The position numbers and the translations under genes were made by a program. A stretch of 64,000 nucleotides of DNA from Cryptomeria japonica (taxonomy: Eukaryota > Streptophyta > Pinopsida > Cupressales > Cupressaceae), in assembly GCF_030272615.1 (NCBI RefSeq), contig NC_081409.1:530448291-530512290 (forward strand), in the 5' to 3' direction. The number at the start of each line of letters is the position of its first letter. The stretch's first letter is position 1. Shown here piece by piece: positions 24,405 to 37,202 of this stretch. The notes beneath the pieces are model-generated. The model did no database searches and was not told where the DNA came from. It was given only the letters and a program-made list of their open reading frames with translations.

Positions 24405-24997
24405 ACTTTATCAGAAGGTTTATTCCTAATATTGCAGCATTGATGGAGCCACTTACAACCATGCTTAAGAAAAACATTCCTTTTCAGTGGAATAAGGAAG
24501 GTAAGAACAATTTCGAAGAGATTAAAGAAGCAATTGCAATAGCCCCTACTCTCATTAATCCTAATTTTAAGAAAGATTTTATTCTATATGCCTTTGGGAG
24601 TGAGGACACTATTTCTGCAATGTTATGTCAGCAAAATGATGAAGGTTTAGAACAACCAGTTGCTTTCTTTAGAAACATTTTACATGATTATGAGACTAGA
24701 TACTCATTTGTAGAAAAGTATGTGTTAACAGTAATAAGAAGTCTTAAGAAATTTAGGTACATGCTCTCTAACAATAAGATTCAGCTTATGGTTTCTCATC
24801 CTACAGTGAAAGAGTTTTTGCTTAGCAAAGACATAAATGACGAAAGGGCAGGTTGGATTACCAGGGCAATGGAATATGACATCTCTATCAAGGTAACCAA
24901 GCTAGTTAGAGGCAAGGGTTTATGTGAACAACTTGTTGGAAGTACAAAAAATAGTAAAGAAGAGGAGCAACAAGTTGAAACAATGCTTAATAATTAA
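24401..24997 (+). pseudogene. C canonical RNase H, catalytically degenerate
   Basis: It follows RT directly: YRRFIP-like FIRRFIPNIAALMEPL, PFQWNKEGKNNFEEIK, then the RNase H start FILYAFGSEDTISAML. Family members have TDAS at the AFGS position, so the first catalytic Asp is missing. A second Asp, expected before HPTVKEFL, is Ser. Such loss is typical of the tether-like RNase H in elements that gained a second RNase H. Confidence 0.82.
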
Positions 24998-25029
24998 GAA
25001 CAACTCGCTACTCGAACTTTACCAACCAC

Positions 25030-26278
25030 TTGGAATCAGCAGATTGCCCATTATTTACAAACTGGTGACTATCGAGAAGGCTTAGACAGACCAAAATGAA
25101 GGCATTTCAGGATACAAGTCATTCCTTATGCTTTAATAGATGGTATTTTGTTCAAAAAATATTATAATGATGTTCTATTAAGATGCATTGAGCCAGATCA
25201 GATTGAAAAAGTTGTAAAAGAATTTCATGAAGGACCCGCAGGAGGTCACTTTGCAGCAAGAACAACAGCCCTGAAAATTATGAGAGATGGTTATTATTAG
25301 CCTAAAATATTTAAGGATGCTCACTCATGGGTGAGGAAATGTGAAAAATGTTCATTTTTTGCAAGCAAACAAAGGCTAGCAGCCTTTCCTTTGCAACCAA
25401 TTGAAGTAGAGTAGCCTTTTGCAAAGTGGGGGATTGATTTTATAGGACCTATTAATCCACCTTCTAGTGCCAGTCACAAATGGATTCTTACAGCAACTGG
25501 CTATTTTATAAAGTGGATAGAAGCAGTTCCATTGAAAGAAGCTAATGAAACTTTTGTCTTGAATTTCTATCAAGACTTAGTGTCTAGGTTTGGTACCCTA
25601 GAATCAATCATTTCTGATAATGCTTTAGCTTTCATTGGTCTTAGAGTTTTAGATTGGTCAGTTAAGCATAATATATATTTGAATATTTCATCCAATTATT
25701 ACCCTCAGGGTAATGGACAAGTTGAATCAACTAACAAGAACTTGATCAACATCATTAAGAAGATGATTGTTGAGAATCAGAGAACTTGGCATGAAAAACT
25801 CAAGTTAGCCCTTTGGGCTGACAAAGTTACACCAAAGAGATCAACATGTAACTCTCCTTATGTTTTAACTTATGGAAAGGAACCCAGGTTACCTATTTCA
25901 GTTGAATTGCCAACTTTGAATTATGTAAAAGAGTTTGAGTTACTTGAAGAGAAGCCAATGCATATTAGGCTTGCTCAGCTTATGGAGTTAGAAGAAACTC
26001 GTAAGGAAGCATACATAAAACTAGAAATTTACCATGCTCAGATGAAGAGAACCTTTGATAGAAAAGTTGTACCATGCATATTTAATCAAGGTGATCTTGT
26101 TTTCAAATGGGATGAATTAAAGAGCAGACCTGGTAGACATACCAAGTTTGATGTCATGTGGGATGGTTTATATGTTATCACAGAATGCAAACAAAATAAT
26201 GCATTCCATCTTGCTAAGTTGGATGGAGAGGTGTTGCCAATCCCTGTCAATGAGATTTACCTCAAACTATGCTATTGA
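25030..26278 (+). pseudogene. C integrase
   Basis: It has a zinc-binding HHCC region (HEGPAGGHFAARTTALKIM ... VRKCEKCSFF) and a catalytic core with the DDE set: WGIDFIGPI, IISDNALAF, and GNGQVESTNKNL. The C-terminal domain includes GDLVFKWDELKSRPGRH and ends at 26276. No chromodomain follows. In-frame stops at 25097, 25299 and 25411 inactivate this copy. Confidence 0.9.
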
Positions 26279-26633
26279 GTACTAACAGTTTGCATATGTA
26301 CATAGTAGAATAGTTGCAATTCATTCTTTTCAGCAATTTGTAGGCTCAGCTATAAGCAGAGTTGTGGTAGTTTAAATTGATTAAGTTCTTTCAGGCACAT
26401 CGTAGTTGATTTTTCATTCAGTTTTTTTTTTTTTTTCCTTAAGTGCAAATTGCACAGTGTGTAGGCTCAGTTGTATGTAGAGCCTTTGTAGTTTCTTTTT
26501 CAGTTTTGTTTAGAATGCTGAGATGCAGTTCTAGATTTTGAGTAAAGCAAAATTGACTCAATGCCCAATGGATATGCTAGGCTACTAGATTCTACTATTT
26601 AACAGGCAAACACCCCTGAGAGGTCGCCAAAAA
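26279..26633 (+). other. C 3' untranslated region
   Basis: Non-coding, with a T15 run near 26420 and repeated GTAGGCTCAG words (26340, 26462). The purine-rich stretch before the LTR is weak (CTGAGAGGT), so the polypurine tract is not convincingly placed. Confidence 0.5.
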
Positions 26634-29600
26634 TGTTACCAAAATTTTGCACATGCCAAATTTTGGTGCCCTAACGAAGCTATGCATTCATTCATATTGA
26701 AAAGGACAAATCATGAGCAAAAAATCAGAAATACATGTTTTTTGTCCAACTTGTTTGCTTCATGTGCAGATATAGGAAAAGCAATGCAGCATGTGGGTTA
26801 AAATGGGCTCTCGAAGAGGTTGAGCTCAGCATGCTGATTTAAGAATGTCAAATTCACTCTATCGCTTGATGAAGTAAGGACAAAAGAAACTCAGAGAAAA
26901 TGCAATCGGTTGGTGTAAAGTTTTTACTTGGGTGCCAAAGAGGGTTTTTAAAAGGCCAGAGAACTTCCAAGCATTTTCAGTCACCAGGCATGAAGAACAT
27001 TTATCCCACATTGGTTGTAGGGAAGATGTTTTTTGTATTTAAAACTAAAGTCACATATAACTATAGTGTCAAAGTTTATAGGATTTTGGTAAGAAGAGGC
27101 TCGTGGCCTGGTGGACCCCGCGCGCGTGCATATCTTAAGGCAACCCAAATTTTGCATCAGACCGAAAAGACCAAGAGTAAAGATCAAGAAAGTTGAAGAA
27201 AGATCAACGGTCAGGCAAAAGATCAAACGATGGTCTCTAAGGCGCTATGGAAATATGCAAGCCTAGTTATCATTGTGACATGGCAACAAGGTGAGCCCAG
27301 GTCCATCGCACATTAGTTAGACCCATGATATGTTATGCCGAAGGCTCGATAGAGACTGCAAAGCAATGTGTCGCCATCAAATACTAGAATAGTTGGTTTG
27401 ATGATATCCTGATGACCCAATGGAAAGTGCGAAGCAGTGCAGGGAAAGTGTGAACCAATGCAGATCAAAGGAGATCGGACGATGGAGTGATATTCTGGGG
27501 CTATCCATGACTATCATTGTACCATGGTTGTGAAGTGCCCGGAATGAATACCCTCGCGATAGCTAGCAGGCCAAGTGGTGCCGAGGTGGACTCTGAGAAA
27601 ATCACAAGTTGACACGTGGTGACATATGACAAGACAGGTGGTGGTCTAGTGGATGGTGACATCGCACAGATGGGTGACTTATCGAGCAGATCTTGGCCAC
27701 GATGAGTCCCAAAAAGGTTTCATCAAAAACTTAGTTCCATTGACATCGAGTAGACCTTGGCCGCGATGAGTCCTGAAAAGGTTTCACCAAAGGCTCAGTT
27801 TCATCGACATAATAATATCGATGAAACTGCAGGTTCGATGAGAATGGTAAATGGTTCGCCGAGGGAATACTTTGGCTGAAAGAAGGATATCCAACAGAGC
27901 AAGATGTGTGGCAAGCTCAACTGAGGTGGTGGATGAGGCCATGCTCAGGTGGATTAGGTGGCAAACCAAAGATTGACACGTGGCACAGATGGACAAAGAG
28001 GTAAAGGTTGAGCAAATTAGAAAGATCAATGGTGAGCAAGAAAGATCCAATGGTTGTCGCTATGTCACGATGCAAAGATGATCGTTGAATACTCACCGTG
28101 ACTTGGCAACAAAGAATGTGCAGAAAAGGTGAGTGCCCAAAGAGGATAAGGATCATGCAAGTCCAGAAGATTAGACGGTTGTTGCTAAGGTGCAAGGAAA
28201 AGTTGCATGCCTAGTTATTGGTGCGACTTAGAAACAAGGTGGGTCCAGGTCCAATGGCGGTTAAAATGGTAGTCCAGATGGTAGACAAAGTGGACCCATG
28301 AGAAAATCAGAGGCTGACACATGGCAAAAGTCTACTAATGAGCGGATGTCTATATTTTTAAGTCAACTTTGAACTTGAACTTTGAACCGGTTCAAAGTGG
28401 TTCACCGGTTCAAAGTTGTTCAATGGTTCAAAGTTCATTATCCTCGCTCATTCCCATGGGCCCAGGATGAAAAAAGCAAACAAGCAAAGATAAAAACAAA
28501 TGGTGGGGCCTACTAGGAAGTAAACAAAAAAGTTAAATGCAAGCGGCCATGGTCAATGTAGGCGATCCAATGGTTGGCATATAAAAATTACACGGTGGAC
28601 TCAGAACTAGTTGTTTGAATGGTGAAAAGACCACCAAGCAAGGAGATGATTTCTACATGAAAGATTAATGCAGATTCTTATTGATTATCTGAATATGAAA
28701 GTGTTACATACCATTAGAAAGCTCACAAAATAGGGAGATCATTTCCATAACCATTTTTTAGAAAAAGTTTCAACACAGAGAGCAATTGCTAGGGAATGCA
28801 TAAGAATTTTTTTAGTGGGAATTATTTTTCAGACAATTACGGTTCAGTTCATCATGCAACTTTCACATGGGGATAGCTATTTTTCACATTTAGACATTCA
28901 GATTTTTAAACAGGTGGTTTTTTTTTTCAATGGAGCTATTCAGGGTGAGACTGACAATTCCATATTCAGTAATGAGGGTTTCTCTTCATGCAAGATCAGT
29001 GGCAGTCCTTTTGATTAGTAAAGATTATTATTTTATAGCATTGTGCATGAGTTTTCATGCCCTTTTGGGGGAGATTTGCCCAAGGCTTTTCTCATGCAGT
29101 CATTTTAGGGTTTTGAAGGGGATTCATCATGATTTCTATATATTCCTTCTCTCCTTTTTTCCCTTCGATTCTTTCTTTTTTGCATACACATTTTTGCAAA
29201 AAAGCATGTAGCTCAGCAGTATTTGAGTTTTGTAACAGTAGCACTCCTTTATTTTTCAGTAATATAGCAGTAGATTTTCCTTCTTGGTACTTCTTGTATT
29301 ATTTAGTGAATGAATGATTTGATAATTTCTTGTGATTTTTATCCTCTAATTTATCCTATTCAGTCAATTTGTGGTGCAAGGAGATACGTGTTAGTTGTAG
29401 GTTCTAGTTTTTGTTTATTGATTTTAATTGCTTGAAGGTGTGAAAACTTGTTGTTTTCCTTCATGCATGCATTAAATTCATCCGTTTCTAGGAAATATTT
29501 ATGCATCTACATGTTCAGCTAAGTTATGAAGCTATCAAGATTATTTGTTGAAGGTTTTTTTAGTTAAGCAGGTTGCAGATCTTAGATAAGATATTTGGTG

Positions 29601-29827
29601 CATCACCTTCATTAGAATATATTTTCATTACATGAAATCTTTCTATCCCTTTCTATCCCTTTTCTTATCAATGATATTTAAAAGAGATTCACCAAATAGG
29701 AAGTCGGCCTAATCTCTGGAGATTCACCTTCACTTTGAGCAACGTACATGCTCGAAGGTGTTTCCATGTTTCATAGGATTTCTTGTTTTCAAACTTAGCA
29801 TCACGGGTGCAATCCTTAGTGACAATA
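26634..29827 (+). repeat. C 3' LTR
   Basis: 3,194 bp, from TGTTACCAAAATTTTGCAC to TTAGTGACAATA, followed by target duplication GGTAT. It is uninterrupted and is the reference for the 5' LTR. It contains repeated direct words such as GGTTCAAAGTGGTTCA (28388-28437) and no gene. Confidence 0.9.
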
Positions 29828-29832
29828 GGTAT

Positions 29833-30146
29833 GTTGAAAAATGTACAATCCTATTATGAGCATTTAGATGATCATGAATAGAGAGAAGTTGAGGAAGCAG
29901 TTTTATTATATCTGGATATATATAAGAAATCTTTGTTGGAAATTGATAATCAAATACTGACACAACTATATAACAACCTAGATGCTAGGATATTATCAGC
30001 TATGGAGGAGGATAAGAACATAAAGATTCAAGAGTTATTAACTACTTGGGGATCCCATACTCCAAAGGAGTTGGATAGGACACTTGAGGTTGTAGACAGG
30101 AAAATCTTTCACAACAAGCACAAAATAATTAGTCTTATGTTAGGAT
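29833..30146 (+). pseudogene. E1 ORF2, part 2
   Basis: A 314-base segment of E1 ORF2 between C and D. It aligns with D on the minus strand at about 32590-32890 (LLEIDNQILTQLYNNLDARIL, SAMEEDKNIKIQELL, KELDRTLEV). A stop at 29879 and decay mirror the other parts. Confidence 0.8.
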
Positions 30147-31050
30147 TGTTGGAATCCAAGAACACTAAGAGGGGGGGTGAATCAGTGTTCTACCAGAATG
30201 ATCAATTTTAACCTTATTAAAATATGCATTCAACAACCAATATATTGGTGCATATAGAATTGAAAGAAGTAAAGTAAACAATAAGCCAATCACACAAATG
30301 AATACCATAACACACATAATTATACCTAGAAAACCTCAAAGAGGAAAAACCATGATGGGATTTGTGACCCACAATATCAATCCACTGGTCATATGAAGAG
30401 ATATTACAAAATATGGGGGCCTGCACTTGAAGGAAGGCTTATAGCCTAGAGCACACTTCTCAATCACAAAAGGAGCCTCACTGACTATAGACAAATCCAG
30501 ACTATAATCCGGCGAAATGATTGAACTGCAAAGATAGCATCTTTTATGCCTGAATACAGTTTTGGTTAAGCTATGTCTATTTCAGCATGAAACCCTAAAC
30601 CCTTACCGGAATACCCTCTTACATAAATATCCTTGCATAAATGATCTCTCTCATATGTTTTGTATCTCCACTAAATTCCATAACCTTACCTCCTACATAT
30701 TACAAAATGGTCTAATCAACTTACCTATATACCCCTTTACAACTCATCTTGCCTTATGTTGGCTTACAAAAGATAATTACAATATGAATATACATGTCGG
30801 CTCAATAACATAAATATATGAATATCAAAAATAATTTTTGATGTTGGCCTCCAATACCGATAACCTAAATTTAAATCATGTCGGCTTACAATGTCGATAA
30901 CCTAAGAATTCCTTCTAATCTGTCGATGCCTGTGCCAGTGAAGTACTTGTCGGTACAATGCTAAACCAAAATATGAAGCTGGAACATGTTTCCATGTTGC
31001 CATCAATGACAACATATTGAAACCAACCAATTGAGTGTCAATTGCCAACA
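30147..31050 (-). repeat. D 3' LTR
   Basis: In plus reading it runs TGTTGGAATCCAAGAACAC to AATTGCCAACA, 904 bp. It is the reverse complement of the E1 LTRs and of the same family as 45238-46171. Confidence 0.88.
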
Positions 31051-31066
31051 ATCTCTCCCTTTGACA
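31051..31066 (-). other. D polypurine tract
   Basis: The minus strand reads TGTCAAAGGGAGAGAT before the LTR start TGTTGGCAATTG. A second AAAGGGGGAG tract lies farther upstream near 31200. Confidence 0.75.
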
Positions 31067-31296
31067 TCGATGGCAACACTCATGTGAAAAATGATCATGG
31101 TTTCCATCTGTTGATTTCATCCTAAGTCTTCTCCCCCTGAGTTGAATATCCATTTGAACAAAATAATCAATATCTCTTGAATATTTTTTACCTATACTCC
31201 CCCTTTGACATCAATGCCATCAAATACTCCAAAAAAAAAACCAAAAACTGGGATGAATAATGAAAGATTATACAATGAATGTCCCCAAATACCTTA

Positions 31297-34200
31297 TCAG
31301 AGCTGAATATATTTGAAAATTTTCAGATAGGCCTTCTCCAAAATCTCTAGATAGGTATCCCAACCTGATTTGAAAGTGCCAAAAATAGATACAAGTCCAT
31401 TTAGCATATGGGCAAATGACTCTTTCTCATTTATCTCTGTCGGTGTGGGCTTACCAACCATATATATACACTCCTTCTTATGTACACTTAATGAACCAAA
31501 CCAGGGACTCACCATTCCTGTAAGACCTTGAGATCTCCTTATGATTTTATCTTTTTTCTCTCTCAAGAGCTAAAACTTGGGCTTCCAAAACCAAAATCTG
31601 ACCATCTATAGATGTAGTTAAAGAGTTTGATCCATCAAAAGAATTAACTATACCTACAATCTTCTCCTAAATATCTTTAATTCTTTTTTATGTCCTAGTT
31701 GTAAGTAAACTTGTATTACAACATGGTCTATAAATATTAGTACATTGCCTTAAAGAATATCTATCAAATTTAACTTTCCATTGATCTCCTTCCTCTCCGA
31801 CTCAATCATCTGATCAAATGTAGCACTCTTTTCTTGTGTAAACCTTTCCAGTGCCTATCGGTTTGATATTTGCTGCAAAGACTGAAAATCCTTTAAAATG
31901 TGCTCTGTGATTATCTTAAGCTTTTTGGATGGACTTGCTTCTTTGTTAAATTTACACTCCGGGACAAGTCTATGCAAAACAGTGATAGACTAATCAATAA
32001 CCCCTTTATCCATAGATCCTTCCTTCATCATTTTCTGAGTAGTCATCATCATGAGTTTAGTAGAACTCATCTTGGTAATGCTTTTCTTTTCAACCTGCAA
32101 GGTGTCAATTGACAACAATGATGGACTCACTACCGGTTCCTTGCCAGATTCCCCTTTCTTCTCCTCTAATGGTTTAACTTTTATAGCTTCCTCACTTGCA
32201 CCGGTGGCTTCACCACATGGTGCAGTCACAGTAACTATCAGTTCCTCCTTAGGAACTGTGTCCTCATCCTATACATTCTGATCCAGAGGACTGTTGTCCT
32301 CAACATTAGTAACCTATACATTTGCAACTTTTACACTCTCTAATTCTATCGGTATCTCAGTATTTTCCTATACATTAGTTTCTACCGGGGGCTCAATATC
32401 CACTATCTTAATATTTTTTAAAATTGAGGGTAAAGTACCCACAATACCTTTACCTTTCCCTTCAACTGGGATGTCTGTAGTATTTGTCTTAGGTTCCGGT
32501 GAAGTATAAAAACCATAGTTTTCTTCAAAGAACTTAACCCATGCCTCATGGGTCTCCTTGATTATCTCATTGACCCCTACCTAACATAAGACTAATTATT
32601 CTATGTTTGCTGTGAAAATATTTCTATCTGCAACCTCAAGTGTCTTGTCCATCTCCTTTGGAGTAATAGAAACACAAACAAGTAACAATTCTTGAATCTT
32701 TATATGCTTGTCCTCTTCCATTGCTGATAGTCTTCTAGCATCTAATATGTCATATAACTCTATTGGTATTTGGTCTTCAATTTCTAACAAGGCTTTCTTA
32801 TAAATATCCGAAAACATAAATTAATAATTCCTCTATTTCTCTCTATTCATTATTATCCAAATGTTCATAATAAATTGTACATTCTTTAACATACCATTTT
32901 TAGTTATTTCATCAACTAATTATGCACAAGTCATGGATGGAATAATAGTTACATTACCAGATTCAAGTGCAAGATCAATGCCATCCTTCTTCTTTCTCCT
33001 TCCAATACTAGATGGGGTTGAAGGTGTTTCTTTAGGTTCTCTTTTATGTGTTGGTACCCTGATAGTAAATTTCCTAACCAGTTGCTTCTTTGCTTCTACC
33101 TTAGTCTCTTCATTTTTCTTCTTCAATACTCTTTTGAATGCTAAGGGTGTGTCATCATCAGATCCAGAGTCTGTTGTGATTGGTTCAATGAATATTTATG
33201 GTTCCTTCCTTTTTCTCCCTTTCTCCAAAACAACATCAATCAATTCCTTAATGTCCTGTGAAACCTTTTCAACAAATTTACTTGCCTTGCCTTCTTACTT
33301 CTCCCTCTTCTTTCGGTTGAACTCGGTTTCAACCTCATGCTTCTTCTACTTAGCAGTACCATTTTTTTTATAGTTTCATCAACAAGTGCATCAATTAACA
33401 TCTGTGCATCAACTTCATAACCCATTTCCCCAATCCAAATCTTTTGGGGCCTTACAACTTCCATCAAAGTTTCATCTTTCTTGACCATGAAGCATATCTT
33501 AGTTGAGTACTTCTCAACAATATGATTTGGAACCCTCTCCCTAGAATTCATAGCCTTCTAAAATGCTTTAAAGTAACCCCACACTTTGTCATCTCTCTAA
33601 CTACGCAATGTAGCAATTGATTGTTTAAGTTGCCTCCCAACCAAGATATCGAATGCCCATTGTCTCTTCCCAAAACTGGGAGTCTCATTGATGAAAAACA
33701 ACATTAAACAAACAATTAGGTTTCCATACTAGAATGTTCCTTTCTTCTCTCCTTTGATCATTCCTAGGTTAATCAACAATTCATCCAACATCCAACCACA
33801 TAGATCTAACTTCTCATTCTCCCTCATCATTTTATGAGTTTCATAAATGCAAGAGCTAGAAACAGAATTCAATTGGTTTGACTGAGTTACCTTGTAACCA
33901 ATGATCATGCTTCTGAATCTGATATATGTGTTGGTGATAGTACTAATCCTCATTGATCGCTTGTATGATGTCTCGTTGGTGATCTTGTTGATGTGATCAT
34001 TAGAAAATTTCTTCTCAAGATGTTGTCCAACCTGTAGTAAACCAGTGATGGCCTCCTTCAAAATCTTATACGATCTATCCAACTAGATAAATTCCCCATG
34101 CACTCTACTAAAAAAATACCTGACAATTTTTCATCTTCAAATTCTGGAATATCCAGAATGATGGTAAACCGTAGATCCTCAATATGCTAGTATTCGAGCT

Positions 34201-34465
34201 TAATATTTCCAGAATCTCCCATTAACTCATTCATGTACATGCTCTTAATATCAATCATTCCTAAATCCTCAATATGATAGTGAATGTAAGCTCTGACATC
34301 TTCAACATACACAACTCCTTCTGGGACATGGGAAAATGCACCAACTGAATCGTCCAGGGTAGCAATGTGTAGATATCACTTGAAAATAGGCCTAGGATGG
34401 TCCTTGACCTCAACTATAGTAGGATTTGCAATAAACATAGGTTCAGATGATGATCCCACTTCCAT
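31297..34465 (-). pseudogene. D ORF2 (unknown conserved protein)
   Basis: This is the only uninterrupted stretch of the E1-family ORF2, about 1,055 codons from the ATG at 34465 to 31297, broken by point stops and frameshifts. Legible blocks from the N-terminus are DRSYKILKEAITGLLQVGQ, LDLCGWMLDELLINLGMIKG, SRERVPNHIVEKYSTKI, MGYEVDAQ, a basic region with KKQLVRKFTIRVPTHK, the IELYDILDARRLSAMEEDK block, an acidic Ser/Thr/Val-rich region and the C-terminal KDKIIRRSQGLTGMVSPW...GSLSVHKKECIYMVGKPTP. No enzyme signature was recognised. It is the best template for judging E1 ORF2. Confidence 0.72.
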
Positions 34466-34784
34466 GATGAAAGATAAATACCTATGAATAGTTATCGGTG
34501 AAAAACTCTAAAGAACTCTTTCGATCGTTGGTGAAATCGCACAAGAAGATATCGATTGCACTGAATCGACTTAAAATTCCTCTGAATCGCTCTTAATCGC
34601 TCTTAATGAAAAGTGATTAGAGATGAAGTGAAAATATCCTTTTAACCTCCAAGAAACCCTAATCCATCATTGATATGAATGACTTTTGGTAGAAGATACT
34701 AGATCTCAATCAAACATCTCCATGCCGGATAAACATCTCCAATGTCTGGAACATATTCCAAAACCTCTTCCTGGGACATAAGCA
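34466..34784 (-). other. D leader between gag and ORF2
   Basis: It aligns with 13420-13770 of E1, including the GTTCCAGACATTGGA and GATGGATTAGGGTTTC words. Non-coding in both copies. Insertion E starts at its right end (TSD GTGTC at 34785-34789). Confidence 0.6.
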
Positions 34785-34789
34785 GTGTC

Positions 34790-37129
34790 TGTTGGCATTG
34801 TGTTATCATTGATGTCAACTAGTATGGGATGACTACCGATATGAGAGATGTATGTACAACACTATCAAGCAGGAGTACAGGTTGAGATATCTTTGATATC
34901 ACCTTGTGTTGCAAAACACCGGTAAGGTAAGGAAGATGACCCCAGGAGTCACCGATACACAAGTTCGGGCTTGAATTGTGTGGATGAGTTGGGAAGGTGA
35001 TCAGTACCAGTAAGTAAAGGATGTCAACTGGTAAGTGATGTGTTGACATGAAGAATTTAGATCAACCAAGTGAGTGGTTGTCAGTCGGCAAAGCTCATGA
35101 ATGGTGTGCAAGCTGGAGGGCCAAGGTGCTAGAGTTGTTGTTTGTGATGAAGAGGCAAAATGTTACCTAAATCACATCAACACAGCAGGAGAAGAATGAA
35201 TAGATCATAGGTATGTTGTGAAGTTGTAGAAAAATAGGACTCCCTCTGGATGAAGATGCAATCATCATGAGAAGCAATGACTAACAGTGAAAGTGCCATC
35301 ACCGGATCACATATGCCTATTTGAAGATATGCTGCAAAAACAAGGAAGTCACATGAGTACATTGCAGGATGCAGAAGACAAGGTGTCACTCCTCCAGTAA
35401 GTGGAACTTATCTCCTATTATGCATTGTGTGCATCATTGTGTTGTAAGATAAGGAAGAAGAGGTGAGCATCAAGTGCATGAAATCAAGGATATGCACTGA
35501 ACCAACTGAGAAGGCATGTTGAGATGTCGGTACAGATCAAGAGTGTTTATAGGAATGAAAGTCAACCGGTAATATGGACAAGGTGTAGATGAAGAACACT
35601 TCCCATTTGATAAAGATTTACATAAGGTAGGTTAGCAAGAGTGCTGACTGATTCCATTGGAAGAGAAGCAGAGTGCAAGGTTGATGACAAACCGGTTTGA
35701 GGGTTTAACCGACGAGGTTAGTAAACTGATAGAGAAGAGAAACTGGTAGAGTGTTTGGTTGGTGATCCTATCTGGACTGACATGAAGATTCAAGCTCGTA
35801 GCTAGTCGACATGGATTCCACATGGAGTCAATGTGGTGGACCTACATTTGGATGAATAAGGAATGTACACTGACGGGGTAGTTACAGAGTTGGTCGACAT
35901 TAATGGAAGATCCCACAAATCACAGGACGTGTTGCAGAGCTATTGCAGAGGTTTGTGGCTTGAGGTCTAGAGGATAACTTAGAGCCAACTAAGAGTGATT
36001 GAGGAGATCAAGGCGGATGAAGGAAACAACAAGATTGATCTTGGTATTTGACCAAGAAATCAGCCGATAAGGGAAAAAGAAGATCACCAAATATGGAAGG
36101 TGTGATCAAGAAGGTGCATTAATGGCAGAGTTGTACAGTTGGCTGTCTGGGTGATCAGATCGGGAAAGATCTGATTGGATTTGGTTTACCTCAAGGTAAG
36201 TGAGGAAACCCTAACTGCTCAAAGTTTGAATTGGTTTCTGGTGGGAATACCAATCTATAAATATGCAAGACAAAAAAAGAGATGGTTGTTGTTGGATAAG
36301 AGAGTAGGGCTGCTAAATAGAAGAATATTGTGCTGTTGTGAAGTGTATTACTTCTGCATGTGAGAGAAAATAAATCAAGTGTACAAAGATATCTAAGAAG
36401 ATATTGAGTGTGAGGGTGAACCTAGTTTAAGTGTTCAACCAGTAGAAGAGCAGAACCGATAGTGTCCATACTAGCAGAGTAGTAGAGAAGGAAGCTACAA
36501 AGAAGGCAGATATAGAATCGATAGAGTATAAAATCGGTAAAGTGCAGAGTAGTGAGGAGGAGATCTAGTAGAGAAGAAGAAGAGGAGAGGTGTACCGGTA
36601 GAGTTTATCGACAGTGAAGCAGCAAGAGAAGTGTACTAGTGTAGCAATGAAGGTATCTCACTGGTAGAGTAACAAATATGAAATGGTTACAAGATTCACT
36701 TATAACAAAATAACTACTTTTGTATTTGATGTTTTCATTGTGTTCACTGAGTTGTATCTCCTTTGGGTTGTAGCCCATAAATTAGTTAGGGGTTGGTTCT
36801 CCTTGGGTTGGTGCCCTAAATCAAGGGTTGTAGCTCCTTGGGTTGGTGCCCTAAACAGTAACAAAATTTCATTGTGAGGCTAGATTGGAGCAGTAAACTC
36901 CAACAACATTGCTCAGCTTGGTTTTTCCCATCTTGGGTTTTCCTCGTACATGCTATTGTTATGTGATGGCCCTTTGTGTGTGATTGAATGTGTATTTCTA
37001 TCTTCCCACTAACCAGTAAGTCTACATTGTGTTAGAACCCATAACCGCTATACACATCTAGGTTGTTGAAGGGAAAAGTTTGAGAACCACTGAGTCACCT
37101 CCTCTCTTGGTGGAACATTGTGTCTAACA
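34790..37129 (+). repeat. E 5' LTR
   Basis: It starts TGTTGGCATTGTGTTATC and ends TTGTGTCTAACA. Near its 3' part (36765-36870) are two to three units of a tandem repeat around CTCCTTGGGTTGGTGCCCTAAA. Confidence 0.9.
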
Positions 37130-37143
37130 ATTGGTATCAGACC
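37130..37143 (+). other. E primer-binding site
   Basis: ATTGGTATCAGACC directly after the LTR matches the initiator-Met-tRNA primer site. Confidence 0.85.
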
Positions 37144-37202
37144 ATAGGTTCCTAGTTAGATGAGCTTACTCCAGCTTGGGTAGATTATGACTTAAGGACA
37201 CA

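Larger units (their letters stand above)
15356..29827 (+). mobile_element. C: Tat-like Ty3/gypsy retrotransposon inserted in E1 ORF2
   Basis: C is a full-length element, 14.5 kb including a 1.4-kb insertion in its 5' LTR. Exact 5-bp target duplications GGTAT flank it (15351-15355 and 29828-29832), and the uninterrupted D copy reads AAATGGTATGTTAAAG at the same place. Domain order is gag, protease, additional RNase H, RT, degenerate RNase H, integrase. All frames contain stops. The lost catalytic Asp in the canonical RNase H and the presence of a second RNase H point to the Tat branch, but the second RNase H lies upstream of RT. Confidence 0.9.

Noticed and set aside
37130-37143. tRNA-like sequences beside LTRs
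   Set aside because: They are only primer sites complementary to a tRNA 3' end; no cloverleaf follows, so no tRNA gene is called.
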